Source: JAJDTR01 sp965220415 (GTDB taxonomy: Bacteria; Poribacteria; WGA-4E; JAJDTR01). Taken from it: 64,000 bases of DNA. The notes below the pieces were generated by a model. It made no database searches, was not told where the DNA came from, and saw only the letters and a program-made list of their open reading frames with translations. The DNA is taken from NCBI GenBank assembly GCA_965220415.1, contig OZ244829.1, forward strand, positions 1,178,001 through 1,242,000, in the 5' to 3' direction. Made by a program: the position numbers and the translations under genes. Each line of letters opens with the position of its first letter. Within the stretch, counting starts at the first letter, position 1. Of the stretch, positions 46,008-55,228 are shown one piece after another.

Positions 46008-46757
46008 TTACGACATTGGAAACGGCTTTGGAGTCGTCTCAAAGTTGTCATATCTGGCTTCACCCCGGAGCAGAATTGCCCTCCATCGCCTCACTGAAGC
46101 CGAGTCTACGGGCTTAACCCAAGGTGGAATATAACGGATGGTCAAACCGCACCGTCGGCGTGTAGACCGGTTAGGCAAACTACCGTGAACAATGGTCCCG
46201 TGATGAATCGAGATTTCACCTGCTTTCAGGACAAAGTCTACGGCGCCTTTCTCCTCATCGTCGCTAACGCCAACTTCCTGATTGACGCTTAGCAGATTTC
46301 CTTCCGTCGCGGATTTTCCGTGTTCCCGAAGTCCCAAGTGCGTGCCGGGAATCACCCGCATACACCCGTTCTCGCGATCACTGTCGTCAATAGCATACCA
46401 AGCGGTCAACGCCTCTGGCGGCTCAAGTCCCCAATAGGTCACATCTTGATGCCACGCGACGAATTTCTCCTGTGGGCCGTATTTACAGAAAGCATGTGTT
46501 GCTAGTAGCAGGATGTCCGGACCTATCAGGTCTTCAATGCAGTCAAGGATTCTTGGCTGTGTCGCCAACTGCCAAATAAACTGTAGGTCGAGATGGCGGT
46601 CAAGCATGCCGGTTTGGCATTTTTCCTTGCCCTCCTTAGCCTCTAAGGTATCAAACTGATGCTGATAATATAGGGCGCCTGTCTCATCCTCTACCCGGAT
46701 TCCTGAAACGAAACCTTCCGTTTCATAAGCCCGAATCTGTTGTTTAGTGAGAGCCAT
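46008..46757 (-). CDS. Phytanoyl-CoA dioxygenase family protein
   Basis: A 249-aa Fe(II)/2-oxoglutarate oxygenase. The iron-binding facial triad is visible: WHQDVTYWG (His and Asp) and a distal His in IHHGTIVHGSLPN. The 2-oxoglutarate-binding Arg is probably in CGLTIRYIPP. Length and the ALTAWYAIDDSDRENGCMRV segment are typical. Such proteins hydroxylate small molecules, not necessarily phytanoyl-CoA. The start at 46757 has GAGGAAAT upstream. It is upstream of and co-oriented with the amine oxidase (146-bp gap), so they may act together on an unidentified N-methylated or quaternary amine. Confidence 0.9.
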   Translation of the reverse strand: MALTKQQIRAYETEGFVSGIRVEDETGALYYQHQFDTLEAKEGKEKCQTGMLDRHLDLQFIWQLATQPRILDCIEDLIGPDILLLATHAFCKYGPQEKFVAWHQDVTYWGLEPPEALTAWYAIDDSDRENGCMRVIPGTHLGLREHGKSATEGNLLSVNQEVGVSDDEEKGAVDFVLKAGEISIHHGTIVHGSLPNRSTRRRCGLTIRYIPPWVKPVDSASVRRWRAILLRGEARYDNFETTPKPFPMS

Positions 46758-47040
46758 TGATTAATTTCCTCTCGAGTAGGATTTACCTAATCCCTCGGGC
46801 GTGCCGCTTTGTGAATCAGATTAGCTTTACTTAATTGGTAGCTGCGAAAAGTGATAAATGGTGATAATGAACGCAACTAAATCTTACGACAATACGGCAA
46901 ATCCGTCAATCACAATTGCTTCGTCACTACAGTTGAACCGTTGTTTATCCAAATTCTGCGATTGCAATGCAATTTTCTCCTTTATTCAAACCATTAAATG
47001 ATTTTAAGTAGGGTTTTCACAAGAAATAGGGTATAATAAA

Positions 47041-48750
47041 ATGTCTATGGTTTTGAGCGCTGATTGCTCTGATGGGGGATTGACCTTGAAACGATCAAGT
47101 AGAGTACTAACAATTCTTGGGCTGCTGTCCCCACTAGGCTTCGTTGTATATTTTTATTTCAGTGGGACTCTCCCTCTCCAACATTCAAGTTCGTCACGAC
47201 TTGATAAAGCGTTCACTGCGCTTCAGAAATCCTTTAAGCGGCACGGAGAGCTCTCTTCGGATCTTCTCCTTGCGATTAGGATTAGCGCGCTCAATCATGA
47301 CGATGAGGTCGTGCGAGCGGGTGCGAGAGAAGCGTTTAAAGATTTTGGTGACCAGAGCGCCAGTCCTGTTGAAGGCAACACAAGGGCGTTCAATAAAGAC
47401 GATGATAGGGCACAAGCGAGTGTGTCCGAAGCCTCTGAAACGTCCGGAAATGAACATACTGTTCTCGCCCTGATTAGTGCCTTCAATCATGATGACTGGA
47501 AAACAGGGCAGGACGCTATGGAAGCCTTGATAAAGTTGGGCGATAGGCGTGCCGTACCTCATCTAATCAATCTTTTTAATAGTGATGACGACTATTCGCG
47601 CTACTGGCTGGCGAGAGAACGCGCGGCAGAAGCGTTAGGAGCGTTGGGTGATAAGAGAGCCGTCCCCCATTTGATAAATGCCCTAAAGGGTAAGGAAGAT
47701 AGTAAAGATCAAGTAGGTGCCGAGGAGGTGCTGGTAGATGCAGACTCCGATGTTGGCTATAGTGATTCCTTGAACTGGTTCGAGAAGGAAGTGAGGCGAC
47801 ACGCCGCACAGGCGTTAGGTAAGCTAGGCGATGAGCGAGCTGTTCCTATCTTGATAGATGCTCTTAGCGACGATGACGGCGTCCTAGTTGCATACGCCGC
47901 CGAGGCGTTAGGAAACTTGGGAGATGAGCGTGCCATTCCCACCCTGATAAGCCTCCTTGGCGATGATGACAGTTGGGTTCGCCGGGAAGTTGCCCGCGCC
48001 TTGGGCGAGTTGGGGGCTGATCGAGCCGTTGACCCTCTGATAAATGCTCTCAACGATGACGAGGAGATTGTAAGAGAGTATGCACTAAGGGCATTGGGAC
48101 AATTGGAAGATAAGCGCGCCGTTCCCCATGTGATAGATGCACTCCGCGGCGATAACGGTTGGCGACAGTGGATTGGCGCCCTCCGGGAGGATGAAAACCG
48201 GGTAAGGAGGAAAGCGGCCATCGTGCTGGGAAAGATGGGAGACAGGAAGGCAGTACCGCATCTTCTCAAAGCTCTCAAGCATGACGTTTCCACGGTAAGA
48301 GAGGAGGCCGCAGTCGCGCTAGGAGAGTTGGGAGATAACGAGGCAATTCCCGCTCTGATAGAGGCACTCAAAGATTACAATCGCAGAGTGAGAGCATCTG
48401 CCGCATTTGCGTTGGGAGAACTAGGCGATAAGAGTGGCTTATCCGTCTTGATTAATACACTTAATGATCCTGACGAGTTAATCCGGTTACGCTCTCGGAT
48501 AGCGCTGCTGACGCTAGGGGGAGAAGCGCGCGTTCCCGCCCTGATACAGAGACTTCGAGATTACGAGGACCCAAAACGACTGCATGCCATCAAGAGTTTG
48601 GTAAAGTTGGGAGATGACATCGCGATTCCCGCGCTCGTTGAAGCCACTCAAGATCGAGATCTTGATACGAAAGCAAAACTTCATATAGTAGCAGCACTTG
48701 CAAAGTTACACGAAAAAAACATGGCTACGCGCAATAAAGATTCTGAGTAG
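47041..48750 (+). CDS. Membrane-anchored HEAT-repeat protein
   Basis: A protein of up to 569 aa. A single N-terminal transmembrane segment is VLTILGLLSPLGFVVYFYFS. From about residue 135 there are about a dozen HEAT/PBS-lyase-type repeats of 31 residues, with the pattern A..ALG.LGD.RAVP.LI.AL.DDD..VR..A. HEAT arrays are protein-interaction scaffolds. ATG 47041 lacks a ribosome-binding site. TTG 47086 follows GGGGGA by 6 nt and would give a neater KRSSR-TM anchor, so the real start may be there. Function is unknown; it probably organises partners at the membrane. Confidence 0.82.
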   Translation: MSMVLSADCSDGGLTLKRSSRVLTILGLLSPLGFVVYFYFSGTLPLQHSSSSRLDKAFTALQKSFKRHGELSSDLLLAIRISALNHDDEVVRAGAREAFKDFGDQSASPVEGNTRAFNKDDDRAQASVSEASETSGNEHTVLALISAFNHDDWKTGQDAMEALIKLGDRRAVPHLINLFNSDDDYSRYWLARERAAEALGALGDKRAVPHLINALKGKEDSKDQVGAEEVLVDADSDVGYSDSLNWFEKEVRRHAAQALGKLGDERAVPILIDALSDDDGVLVAYAAEALGNLGDERAIPTLISLLGDDDSWVRREVARALGELGADRAVDPLINALNDDEEIVREYALRALGQLEDKRAVPHVIDALRGDNGWRQWIGALREDENRVRRKAAIVLGKMGDRKAVPHLLKALKHDVSTVREEAAVALGELGDNEAIPALIEALKDYNRRVRASAAFALGELGDKSGLSVLINTLNDPDELIRLRSRIALLTLGGEARVPALIQRLRDYEDPKRLHAIKSLVKLGDDIAIPALVEATQDRDLDTKAKLHIVAALAKLHEKNMATRNKDSE

Positions 48751-48802
48751 TTGGATTCATTGCGCATTCCGGAAATGCTGCGGCAACTTTGATTTCAGAT
48801 TA

Positions 48803-49084
48803 AGAGCCTGTTTGAAAAGTACAATTGGTAGGGTGCACACTGCGCACCAGCCTTTAAAAGCCCCGGAGGGGCGGCAGGTGTATAGATACACCGAAACCCT
48901 AGCACATCTAAGCCCCAGCGGGGATCAAGCGACTGAATAAGGAGCGATCAACTGACTGGACAAGGAAGGCGATAGAGCTCCCATAGAGATCCCACAGGTA
49001 TATAGCGGACAATACAAAAACATGAAAAAGCCTGTTTCCAAATAACTGAATATGGTTCTGCTACCGACTATTCAAACAGGTTCT
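48803..49084 (+). mobile_element. Type I miniature inverted-repeat element, copy 2
   Basis: A 282-bp element with terminal repeats AGAGCCTGTTTGAAAAGT and ACTATTCAAACAGGTTCT (16 of 18 pairs). Interior features are a GTAGGGTGCACACTGCGCAC hairpin, CCCCGGAGGGGC, GGTGTATAGATACACC and two GATC-type units (48923-48991). Non-coding; it lies 52 bp beyond the HEAT gene. Confidence 0.75.
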
Positions 49085-49227
49085 AAAGGCTGTTGCCGCT
49101 ATATGCACGAGTTCAAGATTTTTTTAGACTACTCGTGAGACGTGTGATTCACGATTCGTCGGGTGGTCGCATTCAATATCCAGGCCAGCAATGGCATAAA
49201 CAACAATCAACTAAGGAGGACATAAAT

Positions 49228-49428
49228 ATGGAAACAAAGGTGTATAGCAACGACGTCGAAAAGGCGCTGAAGGTTTTTAAACGCCAGCTTCAGAAGGAAG
49301 GCCTCTTCAGAGAAATAAGGCGGCGAAAGTTTTACGAAAAGCCCTCTGAAAAAAAGAAGCGAAAACAGAGAGAAGCAAAACAGAAACGGGCAAAGGCGCG
49401 TAAGTTTAGCAGGCGGATGGACAACTAA
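49228..49428 (+). CDS. rpsU: 30S ribosomal protein S21 (bS21)
   Basis: A 66-aa, very basic protein. The N-terminal part NDVEKALKVFKRQLQKEGLF and REIRRRKFYEKPSEKKKRK match bS21, and the Arg/Lys-rich tail ends KFSRRMDN. It assembles late on the 30S head/platform near the anti-Shine-Dalgarno region. ATG 49228 has the strong site TAAGGAGG 7 nt upstream; the longer frame to 49093 is discarded. A terminator hairpin begins within its last codons. The glycine oxidase gene starts 30 bp downstream. Confidence 0.93.
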   Translation: METKVYSNDVEKALKVFKRQLQKEGLFREIRRRKFYEKPSEKKKRKQREAKQKRAKARKFSRRMDN

Positions 49429-49438
49429 TCCGCCTTTT
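49412..49438 (+). terminator. Rho-independent terminator overlapping the end of rpsU
   Basis: The stem GGCGGAT (49412-49418) pairs with ATCCGCC (49428-49434) across a 9-nt loop, followed by TTTT. The stop codon lies within the loop and stem. It would separate rpsU transcription from thiO, or allow partial readthrough. Confidence 0.75.
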
Positions 49439-49458
49439 CTCATCGCGGAGTGCCAACA

Positions 49459-50556
49459 GTGGACTCAGACGTAATAATTATCGGAGCAGGTGTAATCGGC
49501 TGCGCTATCGCCTACAACTTAGGCAAAGCCGGGGTAAAGACGCTGGTAATTGACAAATCCGATGGCGTGGGTAGAGAGGCATCGTGGGCGGGCGCAGGCG
49601 TTCTGACCTCCCAGGCGTCAACACGGCAACCGTATCCCGAACTCTGTCGAGCAAGCCTCGCGCTTTATCCATCGTTGGCGGACGAACTGAAGGCGCGCAC
49701 GAACATTGATATTGAATTCATCCAATCGGGGACACTTTCGCTATTTTTTAATGAGGAAGAGAAGAACGGCTTAATTGGGTTGGCGGAGCGGCGAATTGAT
49801 CGCGGGTTCTCGGCGGAGGTGCTGACAGCGGAACAGGTATGGGAGATAGAACCCGCTGCATCGAAATTGGTGGTAGGTGGTGTACGATTTCCCGAGGATG
49901 CCCAAGTTCGTAATCCGAAACTCGTCAGAGCACTCGCCAAGGGGGCTGTGCTCTCAGGTGCGCAGTTTTTACTTGGCAATCCTGTTGACGGCTTCGTGCG
50001 CGAAAACGGCAGAATTTCCGGCGTCAAGGTAAACGACGAACTCTTCCGTGGGGACACAATAGTTATTGCCGCTGGCTGCTGGTCAGGCGCCCTGGCTCAA
50101 AAACTCGGATTTCACGCGCCAATTCAACCTTCGCGCGGGCAAATCGTGCTCGTTGACACCACGTCGCTAGTGTTAGGACACACAATCGACGGATTGGGGG
50201 TTTATGTTGTTCCTAGATCAGACGGTAAGATTCTGATTGGCGCAACGGTAGAGTTCGTAGGGTACGACAAGCGAACAACGTTGGAAGGCGTACAGCAGAT
50301 GATTGAGGCAGGTACAACGTTGATTCCCGAACTTGCAGAAATGTCCTTTACTCAGGCGTGGGCGGGACTGCGTCCTCATATTAAGAACGGTCCATGTCTC
50401 GGAAGGGTGCCCGGTCTAGACAATGTCATCATCGCTTCCGGGCACTTCAAGAACGGTATCTTACTGGCGCCAATTACCGGTGTTCTCATCAGTGAACTTA
50501 TCACAACAGACGCGCCGTCAATACCGCTTGACCCTTTTAGTCCATCGACGAATTAA
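49459..50556 (+). CDS. thiO: Glycine oxidase ThiO-like FAD enzyme
   Basis: A 365-aa flavoenzyme of the DAO family. The N-terminal motif is DVIIIGAGVIGCAIAYNLGK, followed by REASWAGAGVLTSQ as in ThiO. The C-terminal Arg in TQAWAGLRPH probably binds substrate carboxylate, and ASGHFKNGILLAPITG closes the FAD site. ThiO oxidises glycine to iminoglycine for the thiazole of thiamine. GTG 49459 is chosen, 8 nt after GGAG; GTG 49450 is in frame but overlaps the site. No thiS/thiG/thiE neighbours are seen, so a thiamine role is by family only. Confidence 0.85.
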   Translation: MDSDVIIIGAGVIGCAIAYNLGKAGVKTLVIDKSDGVGREASWAGAGVLTSQASTRQPYPELCRASLALYPSLADELKARTNIDIEFIQSGTLSLFFNEEEKNGLIGLAERRIDRGFSAEVLTAEQVWEIEPAASKLVVGGVRFPEDAQVRNPKLVRALAKGAVLSGAQFLLGNPVDGFVRENGRISGVKVNDELFRGDTIVIAAGCWSGALAQKLGFHAPIQPSRGQIVLVDTTSLVLGHTIDGLGVYVVPRSDGKILIGATVEFVGYDKRTTLEGVQQMIEAGTTLIPELAEMSFTQAWAGLRPHIKNGPCLGRVPGLDNVIIASGHFKNGILLAPITGVLISELITTDAPSIPLDPFSPSTN

Positions 50557-50601
50557 GTCCCACTGAATTTTTCTCACCATATTCCGGTTTGATTCTCCCC
50601 C

Positions 50602-51396
50602 CTACTCGTCAAGCCGGCTTGGTACATCCGGCGGAGGCATTCCAACCGCACTCTTGCCGTCAATCAAAAGAGGCTCGGCGCCGCCCCACAGTTTGGTCCC
50701 ATCCTCCGAGAGAAGCGGCTCGCTAGAATATTGCGCTATATAGGCGCGGCGAAGATTCGGCGTTCGATTTGCGCCGCTGGAATGGAAATTTACACTTGTA
50801 AAAGCGGCGATGCTCCCGGCGGGCGCAACCACTGGAACCCCTTTTTTCTCACCGAAATAGCCGACAAGATCGTTACTCCCCTCCTCGCGGATATGTTTGA
50901 CCCATGATCGAATGCCGATGTGGGAAAACGGCATGACGTAGACCGTTCCGTTTTCCTCTGACATGTCATCAAGCGCACACCAACATGTCAGATACGGTTT
51001 GTGGTCGGGATAAGCAACATATCCCGAATCTTGATGCCAACTGAACTTCATGCCTACAGATGCCCCCTTGACCACGTACTGCTCCCAAAACAGGTAGGCG
51101 TCGTCTCCGAGCGTAGCATTGCAAATGTCAGCTATCATTTGGCTGAATAGAAATTTTCGCAATTTAGGTTGTTGCAGATAGCAGTTGGAAGCAAAATAAC
51201 GCTTATTTCGATGATTCAGCCCCATTACATCGGTACCATCCTCATCCATTCGGGCGTTCACAAGGTCAATGAAATCTTGACACTCTCCTCGAAGCAGTTC
51301 AAGCAAACGCTCGGGGATGGCATTCTCAAGAATAAAGTAACCTTCGTCTTTATATTGTTGTTTGTGTGCCTCGCTAATCTCAATGGCTGTGTTCAT
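50602..51396 (-). CDS. Phytanoyl-CoA dioxygenase family protein
   Basis: A 264-aa Fe(II)/2-oxoglutarate oxygenase, diverged from the one at 46008. The iron site is SWHQDSGYVAYPDH (His, Asp) with a distal His in VNFHSSGANRTPN, and RRAYIAQYSSEPLL carries the probable 2-oxoglutarate Arg. The second half contains CWCALDDMSEENGTVYVMPF, typical of the family. ATG 51396 is preferred over 51486; the extra 30 residues are polar and lack a site. It is convergent with thiO, with only 45 bp between stops. The substrate is unknown. Confidence 0.9.
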   Translation of the reverse strand: MNTAIEISEAHKQQYKDEGYFILENAIPERLLELLRGECQDFIDLVNARMDEDGTDVMGLNHRNKRYFASNCYLQQPKLRKFLFSQMIADICNATLGDDAYLFWEQYVVKGASVGMKFSWHQDSGYVAYPDHKPYLTCWCALDDMSEENGTVYVMPFSHIGIRSWVKHIREEGSNDLVGYFGEKKGVPVVAPAGSIAAFTSVNFHSSGANRTPNLRRAYIAQYSSEPLLSEDGTKLWGGAEPLLIDGKSAVGMPPPDVPSRLDE

Positions 51397-51659
51397 GAAA
51401 TAGCTTCGCCTTTTTTGTTTAGTATCTGTAAACCGCGACCTCGCTTCCTGTCGGTCTGCAGTTTTGATTTCGTCCCAATCTGCCATTCCGGCCTATGCTA
51501 TCATACAATATGATGGCTGTCTATTGCAAAGAGCGTTTTCTCCAAGGGAACGCATCTAAATTTTCTGCTTGGCAAAAAAGAAAATCAGGCTGAGTTTGTG
51601 GTAATTTTTCTAAAGATCGTAGGTTGGGTTGAACGAAAATCGTTAATGATGTTAATCTT

Positions 51660-51853
51660 AGAGACTGTTTGAAAAGTACATTTGTAGGGTGCGCACTGCG
51701 CACCAGCCTCTAATACCCCAGCGGGGATCAAGCGACTGAATAGGGAGCGCGATAGAGATCCCACAGGTATGTAGCAGACAGCACTAAATACATAACGAAA
51801 CTTCCCACAAATGACCATATAGGACTTTGCTACCGATTATTCACCCAAGTTCT
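51660..51853 (+). mobile_element. Type I miniature inverted-repeat element, copy 3 (short form)
   Basis: 194 bp. Left end AGAGACTGTTTGAAAAGT, right end ATTCACCCAAGTTCT. It is flanked by an exact 8-bp direct repeat TCTTAGAG if the ends are set at ACTGTTTG and CCCAAGT. It contains one GATC unit at 51726-51760 and lacks the GGTGTATAGATACACC segment of copies 2, 4 and 5. Confidence 0.7.
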
Positions 51854-51955
51854 TAGAGGCGTTTTCGCCCCCCCACTTTGCATGAACATGCCAAAAATAT
51901 GAGTGAAACCCAACATTAATCGTAAATTCTACCGCCACGAGACATCCTCTATAAT

Positions 51956-52118
51956 TATACTCTACGCTGTTGGAAGTTGCGTTTTTAAGAGTCAAGAAAT
52001 GGAGCATGAGTTTTGCACGCGGTAGGAGGGAATTCCGATTCCCGACCGTCGCGATTCGGAGATCGCTTCCACAAACCTTCGGTGCACAATTGCGAAAAAT
52101 TGACCGGTGCTGAGTATA
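51956..52118 (-). mobile_element. Type II miniature inverted-repeat element, copy 2
   Basis: 163 bp, TATACTC to GAGTATA. It is nearly the reverse complement of the segment 56202-56365, including GTAGGAGGGAATTCCGATTC and the GAGTCAAGAAATGGAGCATG stretch. Non-coding, with internal hairpins. Confidence 0.7.
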
Positions 52119-52258
52119 GATGCGTTTCCTCCGTTCGCTTGATCCCCAACGGTTGACACCATTGGGGATTCGTGTTATTTTAGGAGACGTGACTCGCAAA
52201 CAATCCGAACTATAGAAAGCCGCCTCCGCAGACGGTGACAACCCCGAGACGAGCAAAA

Positions 52259-53812
52259 ATGGAAGACAAGGAAAAATCCCAAGCGCAACTCATCAAGGAA
52301 TTGCAGCTCATTCGTCAGCTCGTGACGGAACTAGAGCGGGACAAAGTGGAGTACCAGCAGCTAACGAAGCAGTGGTTGCTCGAAAACGATGAGTCGATGA
52401 GGGAGTATTTCGACATTTACTTCTATGCCCGCGATATAGTTGTTTCTGTCGATATGAAGACGGAAAAAGTGCTCAGGTGCAATAGGGTTGCGATGAAGGC
52501 ATTGGGCTACAGCAGAGAGGAGATTGTTGAACATCCTATCTTTAAGTTGTATCATCAAGATTATCTGGAAGATGCGAAGAAATTGTTTCGCCTTATTGCG
52601 GAGACCGGCGAAATACACGACGCCGAACAGACATTGCGAAAAAGGGATGGCGGCAAAATCAGTGTGAGTTTGAATGCCGCAACCGTCCGCGATGAGAATG
52701 GAAACCCAACTTCAGTTCAATTTGATTGGCGTGACATCACCAAGCATGCAGCGGAAATCGGCGACTTGCGCTTCGAAAACCGTCAACTTATGGAGCGTCT
52801 GAGTTCCAACAGACTCGAACACCCCGAAGTGTTTTCCGACATCGTCACCCAAAATCCGGCAATGGACATAATTTATCGGAAAGTTGAGTTGCTTGCGGCC
52901 TCCGCACTGCCTGTATTGATAACAGGGGAAACGGGCGTCGGCAAGGAGAAGATTGCGGCGGCGATTCACCAACTGAGCGGCAGACCGGGGAAGTTTGTCA
53001 AAGCCGATATCGCCGGAGTTGACGACCAACTGTTTTCGGATACACTCTTTGGCCACAAGAAAGGGGCATTTACCGGCGCAAATGCTGCCCGAAGAGGTTT
53101 GGTTGAACAGGCTTCTGGCGGCACACTATTCCTTGATGAAATCGGGGACCTCAGTATAGAGTCGCAACTCAAACTTCTGCGTTTTTTACAGGAGGGAGAA
53201 TACTATCCGCTGGGGATGGATGAAGCAAAAACGTGCGATGTGAGAGTGATTACGGCGACGAATCGAACAATTGAATTTCTGACTGCGGGCGGAACGTTCC
53301 GCGAAGACCTCTACTTTCGCTTTCGAGCGCATCACATTCATTTGCCTCCACTGCGCGAGCGCAAGGGGGACATTCCTTTGCTCGTATCCCATTTCCTCAA
53401 ACAATCCGCGGCGGCGCTTGACAAAAAAACGCCGACGCCTCCACCGGAGCTCTTTACAATACTTGGAACCTACCATTTCCCCGGAAATATCAGGGAGCTT
53501 GAGGCGATGGTGCACGACGCCGTCAGTCAACACGAAGGCGGCGTCCTCTCCACAGAGTCTTTCCGAGAAGAGATTGACGAACAAACTTCTGTCTTGGGCA
53601 GTGACACCGTGAACACAGCGAGGGAGGTCGGGTTTTCCGAGGCATTAGCCAGCACACGAAGCCTGCCTTCATTGAAAGAAGTAGAACCTCTTGTGATTGC
53701 GGAAGCTTTGAGACGCACCGATGGCAACCAGACGATTGCAGCGCGACTCTTGGGCGTATCAAGAAAAGCGCTGAGCAGTCGCTTAAGCCGCGCACGAATA
53801 ACAACACCCTAA
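52259..53812 (+). CDS. PAS-containing sigma-54-dependent transcriptional activator
   Basis: A 517-aa bacterial enhancer-binding protein. An N-terminal coiled-coil region (about 1-45) is followed by a PAS domain (about 55-165: DIVVSVDMKTEKVLRCNRVA ... FDWRDIT). The AAA+ domain has Walker A GETGVGKE, sigma-54 contact loop GAFTGA, Walker B GGTLFLDEIGD and the arginine-finger stretch FREDLYFRFRAHHIHLPPL. A Fis-type HTH closes the protein (GNQTIAARLLGVSRKALSSR). It would remodel sigma-54 RNA polymerase in response to a PAS-sensed signal. ATG 52259 is used; GTG 52235 is in frame. A sigma-54-like promoter lies about 290 bp past its stop. Confidence 0.92.
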   Translation: MEDKEKSQAQLIKELQLIRQLVTELERDKVEYQQLTKQWLLENDESMREYFDIYFYARDIVVSVDMKTEKVLRCNRVAMKALGYSREEIVEHPIFKLYHQDYLEDAKKLFRLIAETGEIHDAEQTLRKRDGGKISVSLNAATVRDENGNPTSVQFDWRDITKHAAEIGDLRFENRQLMERLSSNRLEHPEVFSDIVTQNPAMDIIYRKVELLAASALPVLITGETGVGKEKIAAAIHQLSGRPGKFVKADIAGVDDQLFSDTLFGHKKGAFTGANAARRGLVEQASGGTLFLDEIGDLSIESQLKLLRFLQEGEYYPLGMDEAKTCDVRVITATNRTIEFLTAGGTFREDLYFRFRAHHIHLPPLRERKGDIPLLVSHFLKQSAAALDKKTPTPPPELFTILGTYHFPGNIRELEAMVHDAVSQHEGGVLSTESFREEIDEQTSVLGSDTVNTAREVGFSEALASTRSLPSLKEVEPLVIAEALRRTDGNQTIAARLLGVSRKALSSRLSRARITTP

Positions 53813-54231
53813 ACCTGATAAGGTTTTCACCCTTCCCGCCTAGAAGTCCTCCCTCCTAAAGGGGCGCCGCATTTCGAGTTTTAGTCTTATTTTGAGGCAC
53901 TCGGCAGAATCCCTTACTTGGCAAGGGTTCGGCGCGCCTCTTATGCCGAATTGTCCTGATTTGTATCCCAAAACGTTCCACCCCCTTTCTATTTCGCAGT
54001 CGCACGCTGTCTCTCCTCCTTCCAAAAAATATAAGTCCCTGAACCCGCACCATACCTAGGCGCAGCGCATTCACCGAGTCTAAATTGAAGTGTGATTTGG
54101 GTTTTGGCATGGACTTTGCCATGTGTTAGATTGAAATTTGGGCTACTATGAACACTCAAAGCATTCCGATTAGCAATCTGTTTGAATTTTCTAGATGCGC
54201 CTATCGGGAAAGACATATTGGGAGGTGAATT
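53813..54231. other. Intergenic with putative sigma-54 promoter
   Basis: No gene was seen. It contains a good -24/-12 sequence at 54105-54120 and is the likely regulatory region of the A/B membrane-protein genes. The AAGGGGCGCC-type sequence near 53860 has no assigned role. Confidence 0.55.
54105..54120 (+). promoter_or_regulatory. Putative sigma-54 (-24/-12) promoter
   Basis: TGGCATGGACTTTGCC keeps the GG-N10-GC spacing and matches TGGCAC-N5-TTGCA except at two positions. It lies 112 bp upstream of the A1 gene and downstream of a GAFTGA-containing activator gene. This supports regulation of the A/B cluster by that activator. Confidence 0.6.
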
Positions 54232-54894
54232 ATGAATCGCTTTTTCGTCGCAGTTGCAATCGCTGTCGTTGTTCTTAACATCGGGATTTTCATTTACTCG
54301 GATTATAAAACGCGACAAACGATTGCCGAATTTACGGCAAGGGCAACTGATTTTGAGAACCAAGTTAGCACGCCGTACGTGCCGACCACTTCCGAACTAT
54401 CTCAAGGGCTGCCTCAAGCCACATCGACTACCGAGTGTGCAGAAATTCCCGAAGAGGACCGAACCGAAGATTACATGGAACTTAAATCTGAGGAGGAATT
54501 TTTCGAGGAATTGGAAAACTTAATAGCCGTCGAGGAAGAGTGCTGCCCCGAAGATAATACGGCAGAATATTTGTCGTGGGAGCAAAAGGTTAGGAACGAT
54601 CTAACCAAAAGGCACGGCGCTATACCTGAAATTGATAGGTATATCGAATTGGCTACCGTGTACCATGACGGCGGGAATTTGACAGTCTCCGAAGTCGTTG
54701 AGGAAATAGAACTTCGGGTAATGCTGTATGGTGTTGGTCACGAAGAATTGGCTGATACTATAGAGATGGCAAAGAATTACCCGCCCAATGCGATAGTCAA
54801 GGTTAAACGTGAATCCAATGACAATAGCAGTGCGGAGGCGCAGCCTGCCGAAGGAACTACTACAAGCACCGAGTATGTTCCTGCCGATAGCTGA
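54232..54894 (+). CDS. Membrane-anchored protein of unknown family A (A1)
   Basis: A 220-aa protein. The N-terminal membrane anchor is FFVAVAIAVVVLNIGIFIYS, followed by an acidic extracytoplasmic domain. Family hallmarks shared with the gene at 56482 are a CCPE motif (VEEECCPEDN) and LTK..G..PEIDRYIELATVYHDGG. The C-terminal tail is low-complexity Ser/Thr/Glu. The paired Cys could bind metal or form a disulphide. GGGAGG precedes ATG 54232. It follows the sigma-54-type promoter and is the first gene of the A1-B1-A2-B2 cluster. The family is not recognised. Confidence 0.75.
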   Translation: MNRFFVAVAIAVVVLNIGIFIYSDYKTRQTIAEFTARATDFENQVSTPYVPTTSELSQGLPQATSTTECAEIPEEDRTEDYMELKSEEEFFEELENLIAVEEECCPEDNTAEYLSWEQKVRNDLTKRHGAIPEIDRYIELATVYHDGGNLTVSEVVEEIELRVMLYGVGHEELADTIEMAKNYPPNAIVKVKRESNDNSSAEAQPAEGTTTSTEYVPADS

Positions 54895-54947
54895 CCTCAA
54901 CAAGCAGGGCTATTAATTTGCCCAGCTTTTCTATAAGGAGGCTTAAC

Positions 54948-54974
54948 ATGGATTCCCCATACGGATCGAGTTAA
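54948..54974 (+). other. Eight-codon mini-ORF repeating the B1 start
   Basis: AAGGAGG lies 6 nt before ATG GAT TCC CCA, ending in TAA after eight codons. The stretch GAGGCTTAACATGGATTCCC also forms the true B1 start at 55277. It is either a split copy of the original start or a leader peptide. Confidence 0.5.
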
Positions 54975-55228
54975 GGGAGTTCGTCTAGTATTGGTGAGTT
55001 CTCCGACGCAAAACCCTTAACTTAATTCCATAGGATGGGGAGGAAATCTCTATCATCCCCCGCACGGTAGGTGCGGTTTCCAACCCCACCGGCACCTACG
55101 GAAACCAGCGCCAGGAGTCATCTTTTGTGGCGCACTGGTCAGTGAATGAACTGGTATTCCCTCGCTCACGTCTACATGCAGATAAACAGTTCATGACATT
55201 GAAGCCGCGTGAATTGCACCCTAAAACG

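Larger units (their letters stand above)
51397..52258. other. Long intergenic region with two element copies
   Basis: It separates a divergent PhyH gene from the sigma-54 activator gene. It holds a type I element (51660-51853) and a type II element (51956-52118). No gene is supported in the rest. Confidence 0.65.
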
